A stretch of DNA of 21,693 bases from CAZGTQ01 sp964528575 (GTDB lineage Bacteria; Planctomycetota; UBA1135; GCA-002686595). Both the position numbers and the translations under genes were made by a program. The notes beneath the pieces are model-generated. The model was given only the letters and a program-made list of their open reading frames with translations, had not been told where the DNA came from and did not search any database. Where the stretch lies: the NCBI GenBank assembly GCA_964528575.1, contig CAZGTQ010000126.1, positions 1 through 21,693 of the forward strand. Reading direction: 5' to 3'. Shown here in pieces: positions 11,101 through 17,557 of this stretch; the stretch's first letter is position 1; each line of letters starts with the position of its first letter.

Positions 11101-13150
11101 CAACTTCATGCGCCCGCCGGAGGAGGAGGGCGACGTCGGCAACCTCGCGCCGCGCGAGGCGATCACCGAGGCGGTGCGCTCGCGCGTGCGTCCGATCTTC
11201 ATGAGCACGCTGACGTCGGTCGGCGGCATGGCGCCGCTCGTGTTGATGCCGGGCTCGGGCTCGGAGCTCTACCGCGGCCTCGGGAGCGTCGTCGTCGGCG
11301 GCCTCGTCGTCTCGACGGTGTTCACGCTGCTGCTCGTCCCGCTGCTGATGAGTCTCGTCACCGACCTCCAGCGGCGTCTCGGCATCGCGATCGAGCGCCC
11401 GACCGGCCGTGTCGCCCTCGGCGACGCCGCCGCGCTCGTACTGGCGCTCGTCTGCGCGCTCGGCTTCTCGTCGTGCGCCGCGCGCGACGACGCCCGGCCG
11501 CGCTTCGGCGACCTCGCCTCGCGCATCGCGCGCGAGGTCGTCGCCGACCTGCCGCCGGGGGACGCGGTGCCGCGCCTGGTCGCGCCCGACTCGCGCGTCG
11601 CCGAAGCGCTGGGCGCGCGGCTCGACGAGCTCGAGCGGCTCGGCGGCGAGGCGTCGTGGGCCGAGCAAGAGCCCGACTGGGGCGCCGACCTGTACGAGGG
11701 GACCGACGCGCTGCGGCCGCTCGCGCTCGAGGAGGCGCTCGGGATCGCGCTCGAGCACAACCTCGGCCTGCGCTTCGCGCGCCTGCAGCCGCTCGCGGCA
11801 GCGGAGGCGGAGACGGTCGCCGAGGCCCTGTTCGACCCGCTCGTCTTCGCCGACCTCGAGTACGAGCGCGTCGACGAGCCGCAGCCGGTGCCGATCCTCG
11901 GCGGCGTCCAACTCGGCACGCCGAAGACCGCGTCGGGCCGCGCGCGCGTGCAGGCGGGCGTCAGCAAGCTCCTGCGCTCCGGCGCGACCGTGAGCGCGAC
12001 GACGTTCTTCGAGCGCTTCGACAACAAGACGTCCGGCATCGAATTCGAGCCGGACCCGGCGTGGCGCAGCGGCGTGGGCGTCGAGGTCGACCAGCCGCTC
12101 CTGCGCGGCTACGGCGAGGAGGTCGTGACCGCCGAGACGGTGTTCGCCGAGCGTCGCACCGAGCGGCTCGAGGAGGAGCTGCGCGCGGACGCGCTCGCGC
12201 TCGCCGCGCTCGTCGAGCAGGCGTACTGGGACCTCGCCGAGGCGCACGCGCGGTTGCTCGTGCAGCAGCGGCTCGCGCAGCGCGGGGCCGATGTCGAGCG
12301 CGTGCTCGCGCAGCGTCGCGAGTTCGACGCGCAGCCGGCGCAGTACGCGGACGCGCTCGCGACGCTCGAGCAGCGCCGGGCGGACCTGATTCGAGCGCGC
12401 GACCTCGTGCGGCGCTCCTCGGACACGCTCGTCGCCTTGATGGACTGGCGCGAGGAGACGCTGGCGGGGGAAACGCTGCTGCTGCCGACGAGCGATTTCG
12501 CCCTCGAGCCCGTGCCGATCGACCTGCGCGCGTCGGTCGCCGAGGCGCTGGCGCGGCGCCCGGAGCTGCGCGCGGCGCTGCTCGACGTCGAGGACGCGGA
12601 GCTGCGGGTCGCGCTCGCCGACGACCTCGAGCGCGCGCGGCTCGACCTGTTCGCGCGCGTCGACGTGCTCGGCCTCGACGACAGCTTCGGCGAATCCGTC
12701 GACGACGTCTTCGAGGAGGACTTCCTCGACGCGGCGGTCGGCCTGCACTTCGAGGTGCCGCTCGGCAACCGCGCCGGCGAGGCGCAGGCGCGCCGCGCGC
12801 GGATCGAGGGCCGCGCCGCGGTGATCCGCTACCAGGAGCTCGTGCGCGACGTCGTGCTCGAGGTCAAGACGGTCCTGCGCGACCTGCGCACGAGCTGGCA
12901 GCTCGCCGCGGCGACGCGCGCTGTGCGCCTCGCGGCGACGGAGAACCTGCGCGCGCTCCGGCTCGAGCAAGAGCGCCGCAGCAGCCTCACGCCGGAGTTC
13001 ATGCGGCTCGTGTTCGATCTCCAGGAGCGCCTGGCCCGGGCCCAGCTCGAGGAGCTCCAGTCGATCGCGAACTACAACCGCGCCCGCGCCGCCTACGCGC
13101 GCGCCGTGGGCACGGGCCGCACGGTCGGCGCGACGGAGCCGGCCGACTGA
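8099..13150 (+). CDS. RND permease fused in frame to a TolC-like outer-membrane factor
   Basis: One uninterrupted frame of 1683 residues. Residues 1 to about 1095 are a complete RND pump: TM1 (VAVGVILVLLAGIVAV), porter and docking domains, TM4 with AVGMVVDNAIVVLENI (Asp414 is the likely proton-relay residue), DYLPTGNRNLVFG opening the second half, TM10 with GVVVNNAILIVHQ, and TM12 ending FTLLLVPLLMSLVTD. After a short Arg-rich stretch comes a hydrophobic segment (about 1105-1125) ending LGFSSC, Cys1126, which looks like a lipoprotein signal. Residues about 1150-1683 are TolC-family: EEALGIALEHNLGLR, QPLLRGYG, AYWDLAEAHARL, RPEL and SIANYNRARAAYARAVG. An internal ATG at codon 1084 has no ribosome-binding site. 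RND-TolC fusions are known for heavy-metal pumps of Bacteroidetes; here the internal lipobox-like segment suggests processing into two proteins. A sequencing error joining two genes is possible but would need a lost stop. Confidence 0.88.
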   Translation: MNLVALAVRQPVTVAVGVILVLLAGIVAVRRIPIQLTPNVEDTIIAVTTTWEGASPVEVEREVVDPQEEKLQGIANLRAITSTSQQGQGVIRLEFAVGTSKEAALREVSDKLREVPSYPVDVDEPVIEASDPENRDYIAWIVLDTEDPDFDVRTLQDFAEDRIEPVLERIAGISEVNILGGREREVQVLYDPEVLAAKGLTPSQLAQALLRENRDVSAGALQESKSDVRVRLAGQYQRIADVEDTVIAQTPGGPVFVRDVAAVVETFKEPRTFVRSRGKPVLAVNAQKEVGANVMAVMAGLQERIGQLNEPGGTLEVEARKLGLDGGLRLTQVYDQTIYIDDALALVRNNIWLGGALAILVLILFLRSVRTVGIIALAIPISVIGAVVSMVALGRTVNVISLAGMAFAVGMVVDNAIVVLENIYRHVEMGKPPMRAAIVGGKEVFGAVLASTLTTVAVFIPILLIEEEAGQLFRDISLAIVAAVALSLLVSVTVIPSSAARLLRAHRTDGKARRKRSGPSDWIADTVHRLNGSVLARLAIVVLLAAASIVGTAWLIPPTDYLPTGNRNLVFGLLIPPPGYNLDQQAELALRIEETVEPYWEAAKLEPDSPERAAAVASLPPVPTFDMAAGRPGEPVVPPPLVNYFLVSFDGIMFHGGISDDPRRVVDLMPLFAQATRGEVAPGVLAFAFQVPLFQLGGRTGSAIKINFAGDDLDQVAAAAESVMLELMGRYSPYSVQPDPSNFNVPTPELRLVPDRRRRAETGLTFDDVAFAVQTLGDGALLGEYRMEGESVDLKVISRFAAQEGSLDRVADSPIATPRGTTVPLSAVATPMRVNAAQQINRVGRQRAITLQFTPPEGVALEQAVQEVAQLLAERREAGLIPPTVDTSFTGSASKLAAVQSALLGDGTLAGTLGSSLVLALLVVYLLLCVLFQSFMRPLIILFSVPLATLGGFAALHGVYVWSLSDPYMPVQQLDILTMLGFVVLIGVVVNNAILIVHQALNFMRPPEEEGDVGNLAPREAITEAVRSRVRPIFMSTLTSVGGMAPLVLMPGSGSELYRGLGSVVVGGLVVSTVFTLLLVPLLMSLVTDLQRRLGIAIERPTGRVALGDAAALVLALVCALGFSSCAARDDARPRFGDLASRIAREVVADLPPGDAVPRLVAPDSRVAEALGARLDELERLGGEASWAEQEPDWGADLYEGTDALRPLALEEALGIALEHNLGLRFARLQPLAAAEAETVAEALFDPLVFADLEYERVDEPQPVPILGGVQLGTPKTASGRARVQAGVSKLLRSGATVSATTFFERFDNKTSGIEFEPDPAWRSGVGVEVDQPLLRGYGEEVVTAETVFAERRTERLEEELRADALALAALVEQAYWDLAEAHARLLVQQRLAQRGADVERVLAQRREFDAQPAQYADALATLEQRRADLIRARDLVRRSSDTLVALMDWREETLAGETLLLPTSDFALEPVPIDLRASVAEALARRPELRAALLDVEDAELRVALADDLERARLDLFARVDVLGLDDSFGESVDDVFEEDFLDAAVGLHFEVPLGNRAGEAQARRARIEGRAAVIRYQELVRDVVLEVKTVLRDLRTSWQLAAATRAVRLAATENLRALRLEQERRSSLTPEFMRLVFDLQERLARAQLEELQSIANYNRARAAYARAVGTGRTVGATEPAD
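11411..11476 (+). other. Internal signal-peptide/lipobox-like segment in the RND-TolC fusion
   Basis: Codons 1105-1126 encode a hydrophobic run closing with GFSSC. RND pumps end in the cytoplasm, so a segment starting there, after Arg residues (RRLG, ERPTGR), would cross outward and expose Cys1126 at the periplasmic face, the right orientation for signal peptidase II. Phe at -3 is less usual than Leu in a lipobox. Cleavage is inferred, not shown. Confidence 0.55.
12826..13130 (+). repeat. Duplicated 3' end of the outer-membrane-factor region (copy 1)
   Basis: These 305 bp align without gaps to 15597-15901, offset 2771 bp. By hand count there are 11 differences (about 96% identity). This copy is the intact end of the RND-TolC gene, from the RYQELVRDVV region to just before the last few codons. 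Confidence 0.95.
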
Positions 13151-13165
13151 CGCGGTGCCTGGCTC

Positions 13166-13507
13166 CTACGAGCCCTTCCGGCCGCTCGCGAGCTCGAAGC
13201 TCTCGCGCAGCCAGCGCGTCCAGAGCCGCTTGGGGAGCGGCTCCTCGGCGCTGAAGCGCGCGGTGACCCAGCCCGTGGAGCCGACGTCGTAGCGGTCCGG
13301 CTCCCGCTGCGCGAGCGCGGTCGCCTCGGGCATCGAGCGCCGCAGCTTGAACATCGCCTTGTAGCGCCCGCCCTGCGGGCCGACGTAGAGGAACGCCTTC
13401 TTGCCGACTTTGAAGGAGCTCTGGGTGCACGCGTCCCCCTCGGTTGCGCCCGAGTAGCCGCTCGCTGCGCGGCGCATCGCTGCCGTCGGATCCTGCGCAC
13501 GGGCCAT
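13166..13507 (-). CDS. MmcQ/YjbR-family protein
   Basis: This 113-residue cytoplasmic protein has the small alpha/beta fold pattern of the MmcQ/YjbR family: FKVGKKAFLYVGPQGG, a Lys-containing strand (MFKLRRS), then a Tyr/Trp segment (YDVGSTGWVTARF) and a C-terminal helix (LWTRWLRESFELAS). The family's biochemical role is not settled; a DNA-binding-like fold has been noted. The ATG at 13507 lies two bases after the SRPBCC stop, with no strong ribosome-binding site, so it is probably translationally coupled as the last gene of the ArsR-SRPBCC-YjbR cassette. Such trios are common in bacterial genomes. Its stop converges on the RND-TolC stop with a 15-bp gap. Confidence 0.75.
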   Translation of the reverse strand: MARAQDPTAAMRRAASGYSGATEGDACTQSSFKVGKKAFLYVGPQGGRYKAMFKLRRSMPEATALAQREPDRYDVGSTGWVTARFSAEEPLPKRLWTRWLRESFELASGRKGS

Positions 13508-13509
13508 GG

Positions 13510-13980
13510 TCACACCGCGGCACTCAAGAACCGCTCGAGCTTGCCGAACGAGGCGGTCCAGCCGGCGCGGACGACCGCGCGGAGCTCGACGTCGCCTTCG
13601 AGCGTCACGTCCGGGATGCCGGCCTGGACGAGCGTCACGCGCGTCCCGCCCTCGACCTCGGTGAAGTCGACCGTGACGTGCATCTTCGCGCTCGGGTCGA
13701 CCGGCGAAGCCGATTCGAACGCGAGTCTCGCCGGCGGGTCGTACTCCGTCAGGAGCGCGAAGCCCGGCACCTCGCCGACGCCCTCGATCGTCATGTGGTG
13801 GTCGTACTTGCCGCCGACGCGGGGCTCGATCTCGGAGCGTACCGCGGTGCACTCCGCGCACCCCCACCACTTCTGGACCTTGCTCGTCGCGATCCACGCG
13901 TCGAACACCTCCTCGCGTGGCGCGGCGTAGACGCGCGTGACGATCAGCTTCCCGCCCTCGAATCGTGCTTCCGTTCTCAT
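13510..13980 (-). CDS. SRPBCC/AHSA1-like domain protein
   Basis: This 156-residue cytoplasmic protein has the START-like helix-grip fold. The N-terminal strand and helix read FEGGKLIVTRVYAAPREEVFDAWI, kept here as two parts: FEGGKLIVTRVY and APREEVFDAWI. They are followed by KVQKWWG, GGKYDHHMTIEG, the PPARLAFE strand, a VTVDFTEVEGGTRVTLVQ hairpin and a last helix (WTASFGKLERFL). These are hallmarks of the AHSA1/ActivatorAHA1-C branch, which bind hydrophobic small molecules or act as co-chaperone-like proteins. The ATG at 13980 overlaps the ArsR stop (ATGA) and has GGAGGAG shortly upstream. Pairing with an ArsR repressor is a very common arrangement, suggesting a ligand-responsive unit, but the ligand is unknown. 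Confidence 0.88.
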   Translation of the reverse strand: MRTEARFEGGKLIVTRVYAAPREEVFDAWIATSKVQKWWGCAECTAVRSEIEPRVGGKYDHHMTIEGVGEVPGFALLTEYDPPARLAFESASPVDPSAKMHVTVDFTEVEGGTRVTLVQAGIPDVTLEGDVELRAVVRAGWTASFGKLERFLSAAV

Positions 13981-14327
13981 CGCTCCTGCTCCTCCTGCGG
14001 GCGCGCCGCCTGCGCCGCCAAGTACTCGTCGACCGCGTCGAACTGCCGCTTCCAGAGGCGCGCGTAGCGTCCGATCCAACCCCGGGCCTCCTCGATCGGC
14101 CGCGGGTCGATCCGGATGCGGTGCTCGCGGCCCCTGCGCGTGCGCAGGATCAGCCCGGCCCGCTCGAGCACGCGCACGTGCTTGGACGCGGCCGGCTGCG
14201 AGATGGCGAAAGGCTCCGCGAGCGTCCCGACGTTGGTCTCGCCGCCGGCGAGCCGGGCGAGCATGCCGCGACGCGTCGGATCCGCGAGCGCGGCGAACAC
14301 GAGATCGAGCGTGTCGGCCCTTTGCAT
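13977..14327 (-). CDS. ArsR/SmtB-family winged-helix regulator
   Basis: This 116-residue repressor has the ArsR helix-turn-helix: FAALADPTRRGMLARLAGGE, then VGTLAEPFAISQPAASKHVRVL with the recognition helix SQPAASKHV, and a beta wing (LILRTRRGREHRIRI). No metal-binding Cys pair (CxC in alpha-3) is present, so it is probably not a metal sensor; it fits the subgroup paired with SRPBCC proteins. The ATG at 14327 is only about five bases past the predicted transcription start, so translation may be leaderless. It heads a three-gene minus-strand operon and probably represses it. The operon sits inside the left copy of a duplicated segment and has no counterpart in the right copy, so it was either inserted or lost there. 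Confidence 0.9.
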   Translation of the reverse strand: MQRADTLDLVFAALADPTRRGMLARLAGGETNVGTLAEPFAISQPAASKHVRVLERAGLILRTRRGREHRIRIDPRPIEEARGWIGRYARLWKRQFDAVDEYLAAQAARPQEEQER

Positions 14328-14338
14328 AGCTGAGTGGG

Positions 14339-14367
14339 TATATATCGGCCCGAGCCCGGCCCGTCAA
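14339..14367 (-). promoter_or_regulatory. Near-consensus promoter of the ArsR cassette, nearly leaderless
   Basis: On the minus strand TTGACG (14367-14362) is followed by exactly 17 bases and then TATATA (14344-14339). Transcription should start near 14332, about five bases before the ArsR ATG. The bases from the -10 box to the ATG (TATATACCCACTCAGCTATG) form only a weak imperfect dyad, where an ArsR protein could bind and block the polymerase. This is the best sigma-70-like promoter I can see in the window. Confidence 0.7.
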
Positions 14368-14405
14368 GCTCTGAACCCTCCGCGCGCTCTGCGGATGCCT
14401 TCGAG

Positions 14406-15315
14406 CTGCGGCGGGAACGTCGCCGCCGCGACGCTTCGTCGGCGCGAGTGGCTGCGGGCGCGAGCGCGGCGGCCTGGAAGAAGAGGACGGTCCCCGTTGC
14501 GAGCCCCGCGACCGGCGGCTCGAGCTTCGCGTGGCCCGCGGGGACCGCGAGCGGCGTCGCGAGCGAGTACAGGCTCGTAAAGCCGTTGCCGATCGCCACG
14601 TCGACGACGCCCGGCGCGAACGACGGGACGAGGTGCGGCGACACCGCGATCCATACGTGCGAGCCGGGTGCCGCGCGCTCTCGACCTCGATCCCGGCCGT
14701 CGTCGTCGCGCCGCTCGCCCCGACGATCTCGATCGGCACGAGGCCGGGATGCGAGACGAGCGGCATCGCGAGGCGCAGCGTCGCGTCGCTCTCGAGCGCG
14801 ACATCGCCCGCGTCGAGCGTCGCGCCGTCGACCGCGACCGAGACGACCGACGCGAGGTTCGAGCCGGTCAGCATGACCTCCTGCGGCGTCGGCGCGACCG
14901 AGGCGACGCGCGTGTCGAACGGCCACGCGTTCGACAGGCCCGCGTGGCCGCTGCTCGGGTGCTGGGCGAGCACGTCGCCCGGCCCCGCCTGCGCCGGCAG
15001 CGCGACGACGATGCGCGTCCCGCCATGCGTCGACGCGACGCCGCTCACGCGCACCGGCGCGCCGTCCGCACTCGTCCCCGCGCCCTCGCGGTACAGCGCA
15101 CGCAGCGCCGCGGTGTCGGCCGCGCCGATCGAGCGCCGGTACGAGCCGTTGCCGTAGACGCTCGCGAACATCGTCGCGCTCGCGTCCGCGACGTGCCCGA
15201 GCCCGAGCGCGTGTCCCAGCTCGTGCGTCGCGACGCCCTGCAGGTCGACGCCCGCTCCGCCGCGCGCCCGCGACGAGGCCGAGCGCGACGAGCCCGAAGA
15301 GGACCACCGCCGCAT
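14406..15315 (-). pseudogene. Decayed partner/matrixin remnant (copy B)
   Basis: This stretch is homologous to the intact pair at 15968-18099 but broken. The ATG-equivalent at 15315 matches the partner gene start, and its signal-peptide bases are still readable as AAVVLFGLVALGLVAGA. A deletion of about 1 kb then joins this to the matrixin at GVDLQGVATHELGHALGLGH (zinc motif at 15225-15193). Relative to copy C it also lacks about 36 residues of the first IPT-like unit, 18 residues after NAWPFDTR (in frame), and exactly 70 bp near 14675, which shifts the frame. The stop TAG of copy C corresponds to CAG at 14408-14406. The readable parts are about three quarters identical in protein to copy C. 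No functional protease with this C-terminus can be made. Confidence 0.88.
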
Positions 15316-15375
15316 TCCGGTGCGATCGGAAACGGACCCCCGCGGAGCCTGAGCCGATCCGGACCTCGCCGCCGC

Positions 15376-15598
15376 TCAGCGCGGCAGATCGCGGCACGTG
15401 TCCTGCGCGCGCGAGCCCGCGGACGCGCTCCCGTTCCGCGGCGCCGCTCCTTTCGCCTTGCGGCGCAGCTCGAGGAGCCGCACCCGCGCGACGAGCTCGG
15501 TGTGGTCGCGCGCGTCGAGGACCGATGCGGTCGACGCGGCGTCGGGGAACGTCTCGGCGATGCTCGCGACGATCTCGAGCTGGCTGCGGCCGTCGCCC
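15376..15598 (-). pseudogene. C-terminal fragment of a CPA2 antiporter EIIA-like domain
   Basis: The minus strand encodes DGRSQLEIVASIAETFPDAA, then RDHTELVARVRLLELRR, matching the C-terminus of the intact antiporter (DGRSQLEIVADVAATFPD, RDHAELVARVQLLDLRR). Over the last 118 bp before the break, hand alignment gives about 79% identity with 18246-18363. The tail after LELRR differs and runs to a stop at 15376. The homology ends abruptly at about 15597, exactly where the outer-membrane-factor fragment begins on the other strand. It has no start codon or membrane part, so it is a non-functional relic. Confidence 0.88.
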
Positions 15599-15901
15599 GC
15601 TACCAGGAGCTCGTGCGCGACGTCGTGCTCGAGGGCAAGACGGTCCTGCGCGACCTGCGCACGAGCTGGCAGCTCGCCGCGGCGACGCGCGCGGTGCGCC
15701 TCGCGGCGACGGAGAACCTGCGCGCGCTCCGGCTCGAGCAAGAGCGCCGCAGCAGCCTCACGCCGGAGTTCCTGCGGCTGCTCTTCGATCTCCAAGAGCG
15801 CCTCGCGCAGGCCCAGCTCGAAGAGCTCCAGTCGATCGCGAACTACAACCGCGCCCGCGCCGCCTACGCGCGCGCCGTGGGCACGGGCCGCACGGTCGGC
15901 G
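15597..15901 (+). repeat. Duplicated 3' end of the outer-membrane-factor region (copy 2)
   Basis: Ungapped partner of 12826-13130. The left limit coincides with the duplication junction; the right limit is where the two C-terminal tails diverge, about 13 codons before the stop here and about 7 before the stop in copy 1. Confidence 0.95.
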
Positions 15902-15945
15902 GCGTGCGCCCGCTCGCGCCCCAGGAACCGCCGCCGGCGGAGTGA
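15597..15945 (+). pseudogene. C-terminal fragment of a TolC-like outer-membrane factor
   Basis: The plus strand encodes about 115 residues matching the end of the RND-TolC fusion: RYQELVRDVVLEGKTVLRDL, EQERRSSLTPEFLRLLFDLQ and SIANYNRARAAYARAVGTG. The first 305 bp are about 96% identical to 12826-13130. The last residues differ (GGVRPLAPQEPPPAE) and end at TGA 15943-15945. There is no upstream beta-barrel, signal peptide or ribosome-binding site; 5' of 15597 the DNA is antiporter sequence on the opposite strand. The frame is still open and most differences are conservative, so decay is recent or prevented by conversion from the intact gene. Confidence 0.9.
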
Positions 15946-15967
15946 GCCGCGGCCCGGGTCACGCGCG

Positions 15968-17557
15968 CTACGGCACGAACGTCGCTTCGGCGACGTTCGT
16001 CGACGCGAGCGGCAGCGGCGTGCCGGGCGCGAGCACTGCGGCCTGGAAGTAGAGCTCGGTCCCCGGCGCGAGGCCTGCGACCGGGAGCTCGAACGTCGCG
16101 TGGCCGGCGTCGCTCGCGAGCGGCGTCGCGAGCAGGTAGAGCGTCGCGAAGCCGGCCCCGATCGCGGCGTCGACGACGCCGGGCGCGACCGACGGGACGA
16201 GGTGCGGCGACACCGCGATCCAGACGTGCGAGCCGGGGGCCGCGCCGACCGCGAGGGAGAGCGGCGCGCCCTCGACGAGGCTCTCGGGCGCGAGCCAGAG
16301 CGCGGGCGGATCGGCGCTGTCGACCTCGACGCCGAGCGAGGTGACGACGTCGCCGGGCGCGACGAGGTCGACGGACACGAGCCCGAGCCGCGACACGAGC
16401 GGCATCGCGAAGCGCAGCGTCGCATCGCTCTCGAGGACGACGTCGCTCGCGTCGAGCGGCGCGCCGTCGACGACGACGAACGTGACCGACGCGAGGTTCG
16501 AGCCGGTGAGCACGACCCACTGCGGCTCGCTCGCCACCGACGCGACGCGTTCGGGCGCGACGTCGATCACGACCGGCGCCCAATGCGGGACCGTCGGCAA
16601 GCGCGTGTCGAGCGGCCAGGCGTTCGAGAGCGCGGAGTGCCCGCTGCCGTCGTGCTTGACCAGCACGTCGCCCGGCCCCGCGTCCGCCGGCAGCGCGACG
16701 ACGATGCGCGTGCCGCCGCCGCTCGACGCGAGGCCGCTCACGCGCACCGGCGTGCCCTCGACGTTCGGCGCCGCGCGCGTGAACCACGCGACGTTGTCCG
16801 CGGGCGAGAAGCCGCTGCCGTGGATCGTGACGAGGCCATCGGCGAGCTCGACGCCGGTGATGCGCGGCTTCGTCGCCGCGCGCGCGCCGTAGAGCGCCTG
16901 CAGCGCCGCCTGGTCGTCCGCCTGGATCGAGCGCAGGTACGCGCCGGTGCCGAACACGCTCGAGTACATCGTCGCGCTCGTGTCCGCGCTGTGGCCGAGC
17001 CCGAGCGCGTGGCCGAGCTCGTGCGTCGCGACGCCCTGCAGGTCGATGCCCGCGCCCTCGGTGCCCGGCCCCGCGCTCCACGGCACCGCGCCGTAGAACC
17101 GTACCCGCCAGCCGTCGCCGACCGGCGTCTCGCAGTACGCGAGGATGCCCGCTCCGTCGCCCGGCACCTGCGAGCACACGTTCGCGTCGCGGTTGCCGAC
17201 GCCCGGCGCGCGGCCCTGCCACGAGAAGTCGAAGTTCGCGCCGCCCGAGCCGAGGCCGCCCGGCTGGTGCGGGTCGCCCTGGCCGTCGCCGTGCAGGCGG
17301 CTGCCCCACTCGACCGCGGCCTTCCAGATCGCGAGCTCGACTGCGCTCGCGCCCGGAAAGCTCGGATGCTCGCCCGCGCCGACGGTCGTGACGACGTCGC
17401 CGAAGTCGTCGTACACGCGCACGTCGCGCTGGCCGAGCCCGAGCGTCTCGCTCGCCGGCGCCGAGCTCGACGTCGCGACCGGCGCGAGCTTCGCCGCGAG
17501 GCCGAGCGCGACGGCCGCGAGCACGCCGCGCGCGAACAGGCGCGTGCGCCCGCTCAT
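15968..17557 (-). CDS. Secreted matrixin-like zinc metalloprotease with IPT/TIG-like repeats (copy C)
   Basis: This 529-residue exported protein has a signal peptide (LFARGVLAAVALGLAAKLA). The zinc motif HELGHALGLGH gives His179, Glu180, His183 and His189, with SATMYSS as a likely Met-turn. It shares with copy A the N-terminal layout (LGLGQRDVRVYDDF versus LGLDQRDFRVFDNF; HPSFPGASAV versus HPNFPGYTGA; VEWGS; GDPHQPG) and the C-terminal units (VVLTGSNLASV, AAPGSHVWIAVSPHLVPS). Its catalytic core ends in LGLGH where copy A has IGLDH. The ATG at 17557 overlaps the partner stop (ATGA), with no strong ribosome-binding site of its own, so it depends on coupling. No cysteine-switch propeptide is seen. 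It converges on the outer-membrane-factor fragment, leaving 22 bp. Confidence 0.87.
   Translation of the reverse strand: MSGRTRLFARGVLAAVALGLAAKLAPVATSSSAPASETLGLGQRDVRVYDDFGDVVTTVGAGEHPSFPGASAVELAIWKAAVEWGSRLHGDGQGDPHQPGGLGSGGANFDFSWQGRAPGVGNRDANVCSQVPGDGAGILAYCETPVGDGWRVRFYGAVPWSAGPGTEGAGIDLQGVATHELGHALGLGHSADTSATMYSSVFGTGAYLRSIQADDQAALQALYGARAATKPRITGVELADGLVTIHGSGFSPADNVAWFTRAAPNVEGTPVRVSGLASSGGGTRIVVALPADAGPGDVLVKHDGSGHSALSNAWPLDTRLPTVPHWAPVVIDVAPERVASVASEPQWVVLTGSNLASVTFVVVDGAPLDASDVVLESDATLRFAMPLVSRLGLVSVDLVAPGDVVTSLGVEVDSADPPALWLAPESLVEGAPLSLAVGAAPGSHVWIAVSPHLVPSVAPGVVDAAIGAGFATLYLLATPLASDAGHATFELPVAGLAPGTELYFQAAVLAPGTPLPLASTNVAEATFVP

Noticed and set aside
7976..12970. Very long open frame (1664 codons) on the minus strand opposite the RND-TolC gene
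   Set aside because: It mirrors a strongly supported gene. Its product is dominated by Arg, Asp, Glu, His and Ala with no recognisable domain, the usual shadow of GC-rich codons.
13510..15315. Single minus-strand frame that would fuse matrixin B, ArsR DNA and the SRPBCC protein
   Set aside because: It passes through ArsR in the wrong frame. The SRPBCC gene has its own ATG at 13980 with a good ribosome-binding site, so the long frame is accidental read-through of a pseudogene.
12826..15901. Interpretation of the 305-bp direct repeats as ends of a composite mobile element
   Set aside because: No transposase, terminal inverted repeats or target-site duplication is visible; the repeats are coding ends explained by the duplication.
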